Below are positions 10,353 to 24,200 of a DNA stretch of 64,000 nucleotides, one piece after another. Numbering within the stretch: position 1 is the stretch's first letter; every line of letters starts with the position of its first letter. The DNA is from Tribonema minus (Eukaryota > Sar > Xanthophyceae > Tribonematales > Tribonemataceae). Under the pieces are notes generated by a model. That model saw only the letters and a list, made by a program, of their open reading frames with translations. It searched no databases and was not told where the DNA came from. The DNA lies in the NCBI GenBank assembly GCA_017506865.1, contig JAFCMP010000179.1:868001-932000 (forward strand). The letters are read 5' to 3'. Position numbers and translations under genes: made by a program.

Positions 10353-13300
10353 CTGCAGGGCAGAGTAATGAGGCAACCGACCAATGGTTCATTGAGCATG
10401 GTGATGACCGTGGCCAGCAACGGGTATTTGCCCGTCGAATGGTTGGTGACAAGCGGCGTTTCATTGAGCATAGTGATGGTCATGGCCAGAAGCAGTATTT
10501 GCCAGTTTTGGGACTTGAAGCTGCAGCTGCGCTGAGGCAGGGTTGTTCTGAGGGGCAGGTAGGTAGTGCAGTGACGCATGTAAAACTAAAAATAACGGCT
10601 GGCGAATCAGTGACGACGCTCTTAGTCGAAGACGTCTGCAAAGCACCGAGACACTGCACGCCAGTTGCCGCCAGCACAGTGTGCTGCTTCAAGTACAGCA
10701 ACCGTCATGTGAGCGACCCGCAATGGTGCATGTAACTCTTTACACCCTGATAATTGCAACAAATGCGTAGCGAAGCGAGCATCATACTTGAAGTAGAAGT
10801 GCGGGAGGTGCACGTGTGAACGTCGCTCACATCTTCATGATCACTGGTCATTGTCTGCACAAAACGGCCACAGATCTTCAGGCCGTGCAACAGCTGATCA
10901 TGGCCCGGTTCACGTCAAGACTAGCTGCAGCCCTCATATTCCAAAGCCTCCATATAATACTGCCCGCAAACCGAAAGCCCCTCCTTGTTGCATACTTCTA
11001 TAAAACAAAAAAGAAATATGTTCAAGTGTGACGCCCATAACTGAAGTAGAGTATGCTGTATTTACTCACGTCTTGGCGGCCTCGTTGATTGCGACGAACC
11101 CCTCCTTGATGTGTTGCTCAAAGCTCTTGGAGCCAGGCAAGCGCTCCACAGCGCCCGCCTTCCGCTCCATCTTGCGCAGGTCTTGCCACACCCAGTCCTC
11201 CTCTGGAATCTGCACGGTCGTCATGAGCTAATGTAAATATCAAATGAAAATGAATCAAAAGATCAACAATAATATCATGGTCTCAGTAGCACCCGCCTTC
11301 CGCTCCATCTTGCGCAGATCTTGCCACACCCAGTCCTACTCTGGAATCTGCACGGTCGATTTGGGCTCCTGTTGATCACATATTAAATGTACAATAATTA
11401 TCCATTAACCCTTACTGAAAAATTTCCAGATTGTCAGGGTTTGTTGAAATTTCCTAGTTCTCACCACATGCGTCATCAGGGCAAACACCCTGCTTGCCTT
11501 AGGCGAGATGCACTTGAATTACGCGGTGACAGTGTCTTGCATCTGCTTTTGCTTAAACGCTACTTCAACTTGTGCGAGTCCTGGCGCACAACCCTCCTCT
11601 TGGATCTGCAACGCGAATGAACGGATGCAATTCTGAGGCAAATGACGTGCCCGTCCGACCAATAATGCGCTACGTGAAGTACAAAGCATGTTGGCGGCGG
11701 CGGCGTTTGAGTGTTATCGTTGAGACACTTTTAGACTGTCATACGACATGTAGATTCCGTACAGCAAGCTTCAAGTTAGATGCCATTCATCTGGGCTTTT
11801 TCGTGCCCTGAGCGAGAATTAACAAGGGGTACAAATCATGCGGTGACATTGTGATGTCTATTAACAGTATTATGCGGGTGGTGCACCAGTGCACGATGTT
11901 ATTTCCTACACATAGATACCTACCTTCACACACGCTGTTGAGTCTACGTTGACGATAAGTAATGTCCTGCTCCGTATCGTCAATCAACGATGATGCGCCA
12001 GAGTATAATGCAGTTCGCTACAGCCTACATCATGTACTTCCAAGTGCACAACAAAACAGTCACCTCTATAGTTTGAAGTATTTGTTGTAATGCATCGTTA
12101 CCCCAGAGCTCCTGGTGAACTGTGCTTGCTACATAGAGCAACACTTGCATGATTGAGAAACCTTATGAATGGTTGGTTAGGCTAAGGGTTAGGGTCAGGG
12201 TCACCCAACCGTACCTTGCACAAGACCTGTCAGACTCAGCCCTCCTCTGCAAGGTGCGTGCTCTTCGCTACTGCATCGAGGCAACGACTGTATGTTGCTG
12301 TAGACCAGAGCCTTCGGAATGCATTGTCTGCATGGTGACATGAATGTAGCCTACTGGTGAAAAATATGAATGTACGTATTGGTTTTCAAACGCACTCTGG
12401 GCCGCCTCAGCACTTTGATGAATCTCACAAAACTGTACTTCAAAGTATATGCTGGTGCAACATTGCTCAGTACGTGCTGCGCACCTTTTTGAACTGCCAC
12501 TCCTTGCTTTTCCCCCTCGGCTTGATGCCCTGCATGTCAACGCAACTAGGGTTAGGGTTAGGAGACAGTTCAGTTGGGATAGCGCCATCCAGCGCAACTT
12601 AGGTTAGGGTAAAACACTCTGACCCTAGCACAAATGCAACGCGATCTTAGCAGGTGAAGCAACTCTGACTGTGTGTAGCACAGCACGCAGTGCCAGCTCT
12701 TTGTACCAAGATGTCTGCTCAACCAGGTGAGGGTTAGGGTTAGGCAAGTCACACGTTGAAGCTGGTGGCGATGTTCTGGTCGACGCACATGTTTGATGCA
12801 GCAACCAAATCCATCAGACACTATTGATCTTTGGAAGTACTGAGGCGACAACATGGCAAGTCACACCTTGAAGCTCTGCACGGCACCTCGGGTTTTCCCA
12901 GCTCTTGAACACGAGGCGTCTATTAAAGCGACAGTGTGGCAAGTCACACATCAAAGCTGGCGGCCATATCCTGGTCATTGCAGAGCATATCACTACTCTT
13001 CAGCTCCTAAAATGAATAGACTGTCGGTGCGATTCTGGCCATCAACAAGGCAAGTCACACCTTAAGACTGGTGTCCTGATCATTGCGCAGCACCTCGCCC
13101 AAACTGAGCAGAGTATTAGTGCGATAGTGGTGACATAAAGGAGAGTCACACCTTGAAGCTGATGGCCATGTCCTGGTCATCGCACAGCACCTTGCCTGAA
13201 TTGAGCACACTAATAGTGCGATGGTGGCGACAACAAGGAGAGTCACACCTTGAAGCTGATAGCCACAGCACCTTGCCTGACTTGAGCAGACTATTAGCGA

Positions 13301-16300
13301 CAAAAAGGAGAGTCACACATTGAAGCTGATGGCCACAGCACCTCGCCTGAATTGAGCAGACTATTAGCGCGACAGCGGCGGCAGAAAGGAGAGTCACACC
13401 TTGAAGCTGACGGCCATGTCCTGGTCGTCGCGCAGCACTTTGCCTGAATTGAGCACGCTATTAGTGCGATGGTGGCGACAAAAAGGAGTGTCACACCTTG
13501 AAGCTGATGGCCATGTCCTGGTCGTCGCACAGCACTTCGCCGTTCTCGAGCTCCAGTGCAGGCATGCGCTGCTGCTCCATCTGTCGGTCGCTGCGCACGA
13601 TCAGCACGCGCGTCTCGCGGCGCCCTGCGATCGGCGGTTACGGCAGTTACGCATGACGGTTGGTCACCGAGTGTAACCGAGTATATGCATACTAATGCAG
13701 TAGTGCAAGCACTAGTGCTTGCCCGTACTTGTTCATATTACGCCAGCTGCACCTGTCGGTCGCTGCGAATGATCAGCACGCGCGTCTCGCGCCGCCCTGC
13801 AATCGGCAGTTTCGGCAATTGCGAATCACGGTTACAGCACGCCCCATGACGCAGTGAAGTGACCCTGGCATCTGCCATGGTGGAAACCTACTAATAATGT
13901 AATCTTCTTTGCAAAAGACTAGCAACAGTAATGTGCTTCCCAAATCTACAAATGGGCACCATCCCGAACCACCATACATGCATAGTAATATTTGTTCTAC
14001 GCTCGTCAGGTGCACAGATGAACACATGCCTGCATTATGCACCGTCTACTCTGAAGAACACCCTGATTGAAAAGTTGACAAGAAGATGATATTCATAGTC
14101 TCCGGCTATGTGACGATTGAGCGAAAGGGGCACATGAGGTCTTATTTGATGCGGCAACTTCAACTGGCGATACCATCCATCCTCAAGCATTGCAACTTCA
14201 CGTGTAGTGTGACGCATGTTTTCCTGGCATATGATTGAAGTACATGATGTGGAGATCCAACTATACGATTGGGCAGGCTACAGGCAACTTCAATTTGGCG
14301 ATGTCGATGGACTTGAAGTTTGCGCAATACTCCCCAAATTCAAGTGGAGCTTCAACGGCAGGCAGTTGACAATGTCACAAAACTTCAACTTTGGCATATA
14401 TGTTATCTACCACCCAACCTGAGGTTCTCACTCACCCTGATGGGTGTTGCCCTGCATTTTATCAAAATACACAATGATGTCCCCAGCGCAGAGCCTGCAT
14501 GACAGTGACGATCAGCAGCAAGCAGCGAAGTTTCTTTCAGTTTCGCACATGCATACGTACATGCGGAAGAGGCTGAGTGTTGCCGTTGAATGTGCATGCA
14601 ATAATCCACTTGCTCGAGCAGACTCTCACAGTTATGGCAGCAGGGGCAGTGCCAGCTGCAGCGGCCTAACCTAACCCTAACCCTAATCCAAGCCCTAATC
14701 CTAACGGTGGCGGCAAAAGCGGCCGCAGCGACAGCAAGGGGGTTGGCGATTGCAGCGCCAGTGCAGCGCATGCGCAGCGAGTAGCAGCCATGTGGTGGTG
14801 AGAACTGCTTTGCATCTTGCCTGCAGTATTCACAAATGGTGCGCATAAAAGCAGCGAATAGGTAGCATGGCGCTCGCCCGCATGTCGCCTACTGTACTCC
14901 TGACCCTATCCCTGCAGCTGGTGCAACTGTGCTTCAGCCAAGGCACAATGGTGCTCTGCTGATCTGAATCTGTAGGGGAGAGGGCACTAGACAAATTTGC
15001 TTGGCAGAGTGCTCCAAGCAGCTGCAGGCAGACAAAAGCAGTGAGTACTCATGTGTCACTTGGCAATTGCCACAATGCCCGCTGTGCTGCTGACTCTACC
15101 CCTTACGTTTGCTGCAACTGTGCTTATCTTACCAAGGCACACTGGTGCCCTGCTAGCCTGCAATTTGTATGGTAGAGGGCACTCGACAATTTACTTGGCA
15201 GAGTGCTCCAAGCAGCTGCAGGCAGACGAAGAGCTGTGTCAGGCACCAACTTCAAGCACAAACTTTAAACTGCAAGGCCCGCATCTGCAGTTCAGATGCC
15301 CGCGAAGCAAGCTCGTAGAGTGCGTGCACCACATGCAGGCGCTCTGAAGCATGAACTCTCACCCTAGTGTTTTGATTTCATGTGCATGTTAAGCCAGCGT
15401 GTGCCGTGAACTCTCACCCAAGTGTTTTGATTTCACATGTTAGGCCAGCTTGTGCGGTGCGCCATCATGTATATATACCAGCTGAAAAAGTGGAGCGTAA
15501 TGCGTTTCGCGAAAAGCGACCAGCTGGGAAGCAGTGGTGGTCGCCTCTCTCAATGAGGAAGTGCTGCTAGTATGTATGTACGATGGAGCAGGGTAGAACT
15601 TTGTTGAGTCGCGAGTCGTGAGTCAAAATTGATACTTGTGGTTGTTGCCCGTCTTGCATGCCTTCACACTGGAGCAAGAACCTCAACAACAACGCATGAA
15701 GTTGACAGCACGGTTCAATGCATGTACTTACATGGGCGGCTGCACTTTGCGTCGGCGCTTGCTGGCGCTCCCCCCATCCGCGGCGGCTGCAGAAGAGCCG
15801 CAATGTGCATCCTCCTGTGACAGCGATCAACACAGCCAAATAAGATGCCATATACACCAACATGCACAGGGCTAGCGTCTAAACTAAACTCTTGCGCCAA
15901 ATACGTTGCGCCAGCGTGTTGCGACAGTTGCGCCAGCTGCCCCGGCAAGTGACTCGTGGCGCAACTGGCGATACTCGCACGTTTACTCACGAGTATCACT
16001 CATTACTCGCAAGTTTACTCGCGAGTATTGCCTAGGGTTAGTGCTTTAACTAGGGTTAGTCATGCCCGTAACCCTAACCCTGTAAGCTCTATGGGCCTTA
16101 ATAGTGACTGTAGAAGCACTAGAAGCCTTAATAAGAGTTGCGCCAGTTGCGCCATGGCTAAACTAGTTTCGCCAGGGCTCAAAACCCGAAGGCAGTTGCG
16201 CCAAGGCCGTCTGAGTTTAGACGCTAGCCCTGAACATGCACCAACGTTTTTGGCGCCAATTACGTGGCGCTATCTACACTTGCCGCAGCTGCACCGGATC

Positions 16301-19300
16301 TGCCATGCACGTCCTCCTGCGTCAGTGATCAACACAGCGACAAAATATGCTACATACATACTTCCACGTCCTCTACCGTCTCGCTGCTGACTATGTCACA
16401 GGACAATTGAATACATATGGCGTTTGTATACATTGGGCATGGGGATCAAGCAGAGATGGCGCGTTAACTTGTTGCTCCGGTACGAGTACAAGTTCTTGTA
16501 CCGGTTTTCACCCGTAACCGGTGGCCCGCTGCGCCGCACGCGTTAACCGGTACGTGTAACTTGCCATGGGAGGCAACGCGTAAACACCCATCGGTTCCGC
16601 AGCTGATAACTTGCGGTGCAAGTTAAATGCCCGTTCCGCTTTATTCTGTCGGTGCTCGGTAGTTTTGCTGGGGAATCATGGTTGTGGTTGGTAGGACCGA
16701 TGCGCGAGCGATGTTTGCCACTTCCTTATGATTGAGCAGCTCGTAAAGGCCTTCTAGCTTTGAGCAGGGCAAGGTGAGAGTTCGTGAAACTATGTGTAGC
16801 GACGCACGCACGCTCGGCCGCCTGCGGAAAAGGTAGCGACGCCGAGCAAGCAGTGCTGCACAGCACGCGGCTTTCAGCTTGATGCGTTCACTTCGTGAGT
16901 CATTTGTAGAGGACGAGTTGTGCTGGCATGCTGCTGCCGTGACGTGTGTGCCGCACGCTATGCATGTCATGCAAATGACTTTTTTGAATTCGCGTGCAAA
17001 TGCGTGCCCACCTCTTGCAGCCTTCACATTCATGCCAGTTATGAGTGAGTACATGAGCATACTATGACGTTTGCATGACCTGGTAGGCTTCCAAATAACT
17101 GGTGCAGCTGGTGAAAGCTTGTTGAAACAGTAATGACCGGTGCAACAAGTATACGGGTACCGTTGGCACAGCTCACCAGTTAAACCTGTACGGGTAGCCA
17201 CAGCTACAAGTTTTGGAATACTCGTACGCGTACTTGTCAAAGATTTTCTCGCGCTACGCGCGACCGGTGCAGAGATGGCACTACGCGCCATCTCTGGGAT
17301 CAAGCGCAGATTCCCCCTAATGCTACCCCCGAACCCTCAGCAAGGGGTTTTGCTGTGACACTGCATGCAGCTTGGCGGGGAATACTCATGAGGAAAGTCC
17401 GTGCAGCCACTGGGTCTAGACGATTCTGGTAGTTCTGGAATGCTACTGCGGTGGCCTCTCCAGGGCCCTGATGCATCGACAGTTGCACCTAATTTTGCGG
17501 CGACTCTCCTGCGTCAGTGTTCAGCAGCGGTGCGGAGCCCAACTGCACTAACGTGTCCGGTACCCACTTCGGTGCAGCGCTGCGATTCCAGATGGGGAGA
17601 GAATCAGACATGTCTGGAGCGTCATCTTGAAGTGCACTATACTGCCTGATTTCAGCGCATCAGTGCTCAGCAAGAGCGCGTCACAGCGACTCCTTAACTG
17701 ACCAGGGGTAGCTGGAGTGTCACCTTCAAGTGCACTTCGATTGGCGTTGCCTACATTCTGAGCAGCTGTCAGGCATAGTTGGAGTCTCGCCTTGAAGTGC
17801 GCGTCACTGCATGAAGAAGCGGGCCTTGCCTGCGTGGTGAGGGGCTCCTCAACTGACAGGCGTAGCTGGACTGACAACCTGAAGCGCACTTTGCTACAGA
17901 AGCGATACCTGCGTCGAGTGGGGCTCCTCAACTGACAGGCACAAATGGAGCGTCACCTTCAAGGGCACTTTGATGCATGAAGTAGGCCTTGCCTACATTC
18001 TGAGCGGCTGACAGGCATAGTTGGAGTGTCACCTTTAAGTGCACATTACATGAAGTGGGCCTTGCCTGCGTAGTGAGGGGCTTCACAACGGACAGGCGTA
18101 GCTGGAGTGTCGCCCTGGAGTGCACTTCGATGCATGAGGTGAGCATTGCCTACATTCTAAGCGGCTGACAGGCATAGTTGGAGTGTCACCTTGAAGTGCA
18201 CATTACGGCAAGAAACGGGCCTTGCCCACATTATGAGCGACTCCTTAACCGACAGGCATAGCTGGAGTGTCAACTTCAAGTGCACTTTGCAGGAAGTGGG
18301 CATTGCCTGAATTGTGAGCGGCTCCTCACCTGAGGCATAGGAGTGTCAACTTCAACCGCTTCTATTGGGTCTTCCGGGATATCTTCGGCTGCATGCCCTG
18401 CCGCCGCCGCCTCCGCCGCCAGAGATTCTGCCTGCATCGTGGCCAGTGAAGTGCGCAAATACACAAATACCAAGTGCGCATTGATCACTTCAGCTGGTCT
18501 GACAATACGCCTTCAGCCCAGGCTTACTATCGTTTAGATGCCAGAAGACCATTGTTAAGCGAGCATCTGCGCAGCGCAACTTCAAATGTCACGCGTGCAC
18601 TGGCAGTGATTCGTCCTGCACAGCGGTCAACAGCGCACACTTCGAAGTATGCAATACGGAACATGGTTAAGAATATGCAGAGGGCACACTGCAACTGTCA
18701 GGCAACACATCACAGGTGAACAAATTGGACCACTTTTCCACCTTGTGCGCTGCAGTATTGCAGGTAGGTAGGGGTGCGCAGAGCCCGCGCTTGCGCTTCA
18801 CAACGCCATGTGGCACACTGTTGAAGTCCTTAACTTGAAGTACCTTGAAAACGCGTACAGCGGCGGCGCGCAACCAACATACATACATACACCGCCCCCC
18901 CCCCGCTGTACCAGCGCCACTTTTCAGCGTTGCGCTGCAAGGTACTGCGTAGCAGAAGGACTTTGAAGGTGACCGAGAATTGATAATGTCAGGTGCTTCA
19001 AGGAGTGCTTCTTGTTTGGGGTGCAATGAGCGCTCTGCTAAATCCCTGCATACATACCTCTGCTGCACTCTGCCGCACGCACTCGATCACTCATCCAGGT
19101 ACGGTGTCAAGAACATACTGCCAATTATTTAGCGTTAACATGTTGCTACATACATGGATACGAATCAAAAGATCGTAGAGCTCTAGGTGACAAAGGATGG
19201 TTAGCCGCAAGTGCCTTCCACCAATAACCGTGGTCGCCGCTGTTGCAGTCATTGGCCACGAGTCAAACAGTGCCATCATATCCACAGGTCAAAAGACTTC

Positions 19301-21212
19301 TGTGTGCGAGCTTTGTAGCGTTCGAGGGCATGGGTGTTCAGTATGGAAAGGTCTCACGTGTTCAGTAGGCCAGCTCCAGCTGGTAGCCCAAACACAGGAG
19401 GTGCATACCATACAGTGTGTTGCATACATACATACCTTTGCTGCCCTCTGCCGCACGCGCTCCAGCGTCGCATCCAGGGAGTGCTGCGCAAAGGCCAACA
19501 TACGGTATGTTTGATACATACACATGGTATGTAGATACATACATACCTCTGCTGCCCGCTGCCGCACGTGCTCCAGCGTCGCATCCAGGTAGTGCCGCGC
19601 AAAGGCCAACATACGGTATTTTGATACATACATACCATACAGTATGTTGATACATACATACCTCTGCTGCTCGCTGCCGCACGCGCTCCAGCGTCGCATC
19701 CAGGTAGTGCTGCGCAAAGGCCATCACCTGCTGCCAGCGCCTCTTGCTCATCTGCAGCACGGCAGCAACAGCATGTGTGTAGGTATTCTGGGCATTTCAG
19801 GCAAAATAGTGACTGACAGGTCGAGCAATACAACGCGTGAACTTCAAGTCTGGTGTCAAGCTGGCACAGGTACACTTAGTGGGTACTTCAGAGTATTTAC
19901 TGTTGCAATGACCTGCTGACAGCGGTTCTTGGTCATCTGCAGCGCAGCAGCAGAAGCATGCAAGTAGGTACTCCGCGAATCTCAGGGGGAAACGTGACTG
20001 ACAGGTGGAGCTATGCAGCGCACAAATTGTTAATTTCAAGTGTGGTGTCATGTGAACTTCAAGTCTGGTGTCAAGGCGCCACCGGTACACGCAAAATTAG
20101 TGGGTGCATATAAAGTGTTGACTGTTGCAATGACCTGCTGGCAGCCAGCGTTGCTTGGTCATCTGCAGCGCGGCAGTAGCCGGCAGCGCAGAAATTCAGC
20201 AAGTCGAGCACTGTAGCATGCGTTGTTACAACTGCGTGAAGCGCAAATGCCGGGCTGCATTGCAGCAACAGTGTCGAAGCTCCTAAAGCGCAGTGAAGAG
20301 ACTGTTGCTGCAGAGGTTCAAACCCTAGGAGCACATGGGATAACCGGCCACTTGAGAGGCCTTCATGAATACTGCAACCGATTGTGTACTACTTGAAGTA
20401 CTCTCTCGTGTATTACTTCAGGGACTTCCTTACCAACTTACCTTCTCCTTTTTCCTCCCCTTTCCCGTGTACTTCTTCATGTACTTGTCGGACAGCTTCG
20501 GGCACCACCTGCGACGCATGAATGGGCACGTCACCTTAAACTTGAGATTGAAATATCAACGGGCTGCGTTGTTGTTGCAGTTGATGCACCATGTTTTTCC
20601 GGACACACACACGCCCTCAGGGGATGAGAGACACTTGTTCATTCATTCCAGACAGGAACAAGCAGAGGCGGGGGGGGGGGTTGCAGGGAGAGGGAAGAAG
20701 GCAACACGGCGGCTTGAGGGGGGGGGGGGGGGCTGGCCTTATCAGGCCTAATGGTGCTAATGAGGTCGCTCCTGCTTGCCCCCCCCCGCCCCCCTAACCG
20801 CAACCAATGGTGCGTCACTGAGACCAGAGTGAGTTCTGTCACGTCTGCGCATTGGTGCTGTTCTCAGTTGCTGGTGTGCCTGGGCACAGAGGCATAGCTA
20901 GGGTTGGGGTTAGATGCACAACGTGCAGTGCTCAACGCTAGGTGACCGCAAGTGGTGCTGCAGATGCAGCATAGAAATCGCAGCAACTGATGTTTGCTGT
21001 CAGGCCGTGGTGTGCTGGTATGCCGTACTAATTACATACCCTGTTCGCCACCAAATAGGACTGTACGCAGAACTGTCAGCATGAGACCAAGGTGAAGCGG
21101 GTATGTCACAATCAGCTTTATCGGCACAAGCGCTTCATGCTTCTAGCTGGCAACGAGCTAGTCAGCTTGAAAAGCGACAACGCGCCGTCCCTCCCTTTTT
21201 TGGGTCGTTTGT

Positions 21213-21243
<31 letters not shown>

Positions 21244-24200
21244 GGGGTACCTTCTTTAGTAGAGTCAGGTAGTGAGGCTGCATGGACCCCCTCCTCCCCC
21301 GCCCCCCCCGCCACACCCACGCATTAGCTGTGCCAACCGGGAAGTGACTTCAATGAGCACTTGCAGGTGCTTGTGACCTGCGGAAAGCATATTGTATATG
21401 CATTGACCAGTATATGAACTTCAACTATGAAGAACGGGCACTCTACACTCACTTGTCCATCTCTTTGCTCTCCCCGTAATACGGCGTAAAGGCGGAACGC
21501 TCAGCAACCTCCTGTACCCAGAGCTTGGTGTCCCCCTGAGTAAAACAGGGGGGGGACAGGAGATCAAAAAGTATTAATAATAATACTTGTATTACTTCTA
21601 TCGAACCATCAAGCATACGTTGCAATTCAATGCATTTCTTTGTGTGGTTTGGCTCGGTGTTCTTCTGATCACGTGGAGGCAAACAGGCAAGGATAATACA
21701 CATCACCAAGTACTTTGCAGCGCAAGGTGTGCTTCCAAAGCATTGTGCACATGAGAAGACATGCATGTAACCCGAACCCGAACCCTAAGCCATGGTGCCA
21801 TCACAGGCTTCGAAGAACGGGGGAATTCGATAGCACTCACCTCTAAATATAACCTTGCGTCACCCCAACCCCGACCCTGAATCTCTCTTGAGCATTCCGC
21901 ACCACGGTGCCAAAGCATACAGGCGGCAGAATCTCATAACTGGAATTTATTTAACCTCAACTTACCTCGTCTCACTGTAACACAGCCCTAATCATAACCT
22001 TGAACACAGGATAAACATCACATTGGCCGTCCTATCCAGTCAGCAAATAAGTGACTTCGATGATGCGCAAGCCCAAACGCCAGGCATCCATCGGCAAGAG
22101 GTACCTACCTACCCCGTGATGTATGACAATTGCACAGCTTGGGGGGGAGTACTGCTTTGAAGGAAAAAGGCCCCCTGCTCACATTTCTCAAGAACTTGCC
22201 TAATGCCCAGAACGTGCTCCAAATATTTGATGGGTGAAAGGTGTTTGAGGTATGTTGCAGCCTGTACGGTGCGCACACGCACGTGTGCACCTACACAGCG
22301 GTAGAACTCCACAAGACATTCACATTTGTTAAGTGCACAATGCCTGGTGCCCGAAATCATGTACTTTGAAGTACTTCAGTATGTTCGTAGAACAATGTAC
22401 TTCGAGGCATGTCGCTACCTGTATGATGCGGATATGTATGCGCACTTACGTAGGGGAAGCACTTCACACCAAAAATTCACATTTGTCAGGTATATGATGC
22501 CTGGTGCCCAAACTCACGTACTTCAAATCTTTAGTAAAACAATGTACTTCGGGCCATGTTGCTGCCTGTATGATGCGGATATGTATGCGCACTTACATGG
22601 GGGACAAACTCCACCAGAATTTCACATGTGTCGAGTACTTGCTGCCTAGTGCCCAAAATCACTTACTTCAAATCTTCAAAAGATGGTGTATGATGAAGGC
22701 ATGTTGCTGCCTGTATGATGCGAGTATGTATGCGCACGTGTGTACTTACGTAGGGGAAGAACTCCACCAGAACCTCGCTGTCCTTCACGTCCGCCACCCT
22801 GTCTATGAATCTGTCCTGTAATTTGCAGCAGCACCCCATCATGGCAGGTCAACATCAGCGCTCAGCCACGACTGCTCGTAATCATAAACAACAATCATGA
22901 TGAACTCTTCCTATGAATCTGTCCTGAAATTTGCGCAGGCGCAGCAGTACCCCGTCACGGCAGGTCAGCAGCAGCGCTCAGCCACATGCTCGCAATCAAT
23001 TTGAAAAAAAATAATGATTCACGTTTACGCACACACTTGTGTGCGTGAACTCAGTGGCCTCCTGGCCTGAAAAGGAGCAGGCTTCACAGCACAACAACTG
23101 AACCTTTTTGCACAGGCTTGTGATGAAATTAAGTGGGTCCTATTGACCCCGTCACGGCAGGTCAGCATCAGCAGTGCAGATACTGGTGTTGGCCCTTCTA
23201 CTGCGTCAGGGAGCCATGTGTGCAAGCCAAGTTGGGCTGATCCACCAACAGCACCACTGAGCTACATGCTTAAAAACATCATGATGAACTCTCCCACATG
23301 CGCTCACAAACGAGTCACTGAGTGGATTCCTGCTTGAAAAAAAAGCAGGGTTTACAGCCTGACAAGTGTCTCTGAACTTGAACCATATTGCACCTTTCCG
23401 CACAGGCTTGTGATGGAATTCATTCGTGTCCTATTGAAAAAAGTAGGTTCTGCAGAGTGGCAAGTGTCTCTTGAGCTCATCCTGCTCAGCACAGCAGCAG
23501 GAGTGAAAGGCAAGCCTACAGCGTGATCATCATGGCCACTTGCTGTGGAATCCATCTGGGGCATATGTGAATGCATTTGCGTAATTGCGATGGCTTCTTA
23601 CAGCCTGCCACCGCCGGCGCCGGTTCCATGAATGAATGAATGAAACTGGCATGAAATCAACACACCAACATGTATGCGTTTTGTGCATTTGCACTCAAGT
23701 GCGTGATTGCAATAGATGAGCCTGCCATCGACGGCGTAGGTTCCATGAATGAATGAATGAATGAATGCGCAAAATTGCATAAATTCCCATCGCAGAGGCC
23801 CTCCAGCATGAAACCGGCCCACGAACAAGTGCTTCACGATGCCCTAACCGCGAGATGTACTTGCGCTGTGCTATTTGAGAGTGGGTTACATGCGCAAGCT
23901 CGGCTAGATGAGCGTGGGGCTTTGCGATCTCAAGCTACTTAGTCCTGCAACCCCTGTTATGTTTGTAAGTAAGCAATGAGGGCCTACGTGTGAGCGGCAA
24001 TGATTCAAGATGAGCCTGGGGCTTTTGATTCTGCAAACAGGGCATCCCACCTTCGCTGGCAGACACCTGAAGTACACACATGAGTGTCCAAGCTCTCGGG
24101 GCGCAGTGCAGACTAGGTTGCTGCATAGGACGTAAACCCTACTAGGGTGGGCTATAAAGACAAATCTTTTATAGGTTGCTGTAACTAGGTTGTTATGTAC

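Noticed and set aside
9425..10535. Plus-strand frames opposite the last exon of gene N
   Set aside because: The minus frame has the acceptor, phase, nuclear signals and stop; the plus frames are mirrors of GCN and CAG runs.
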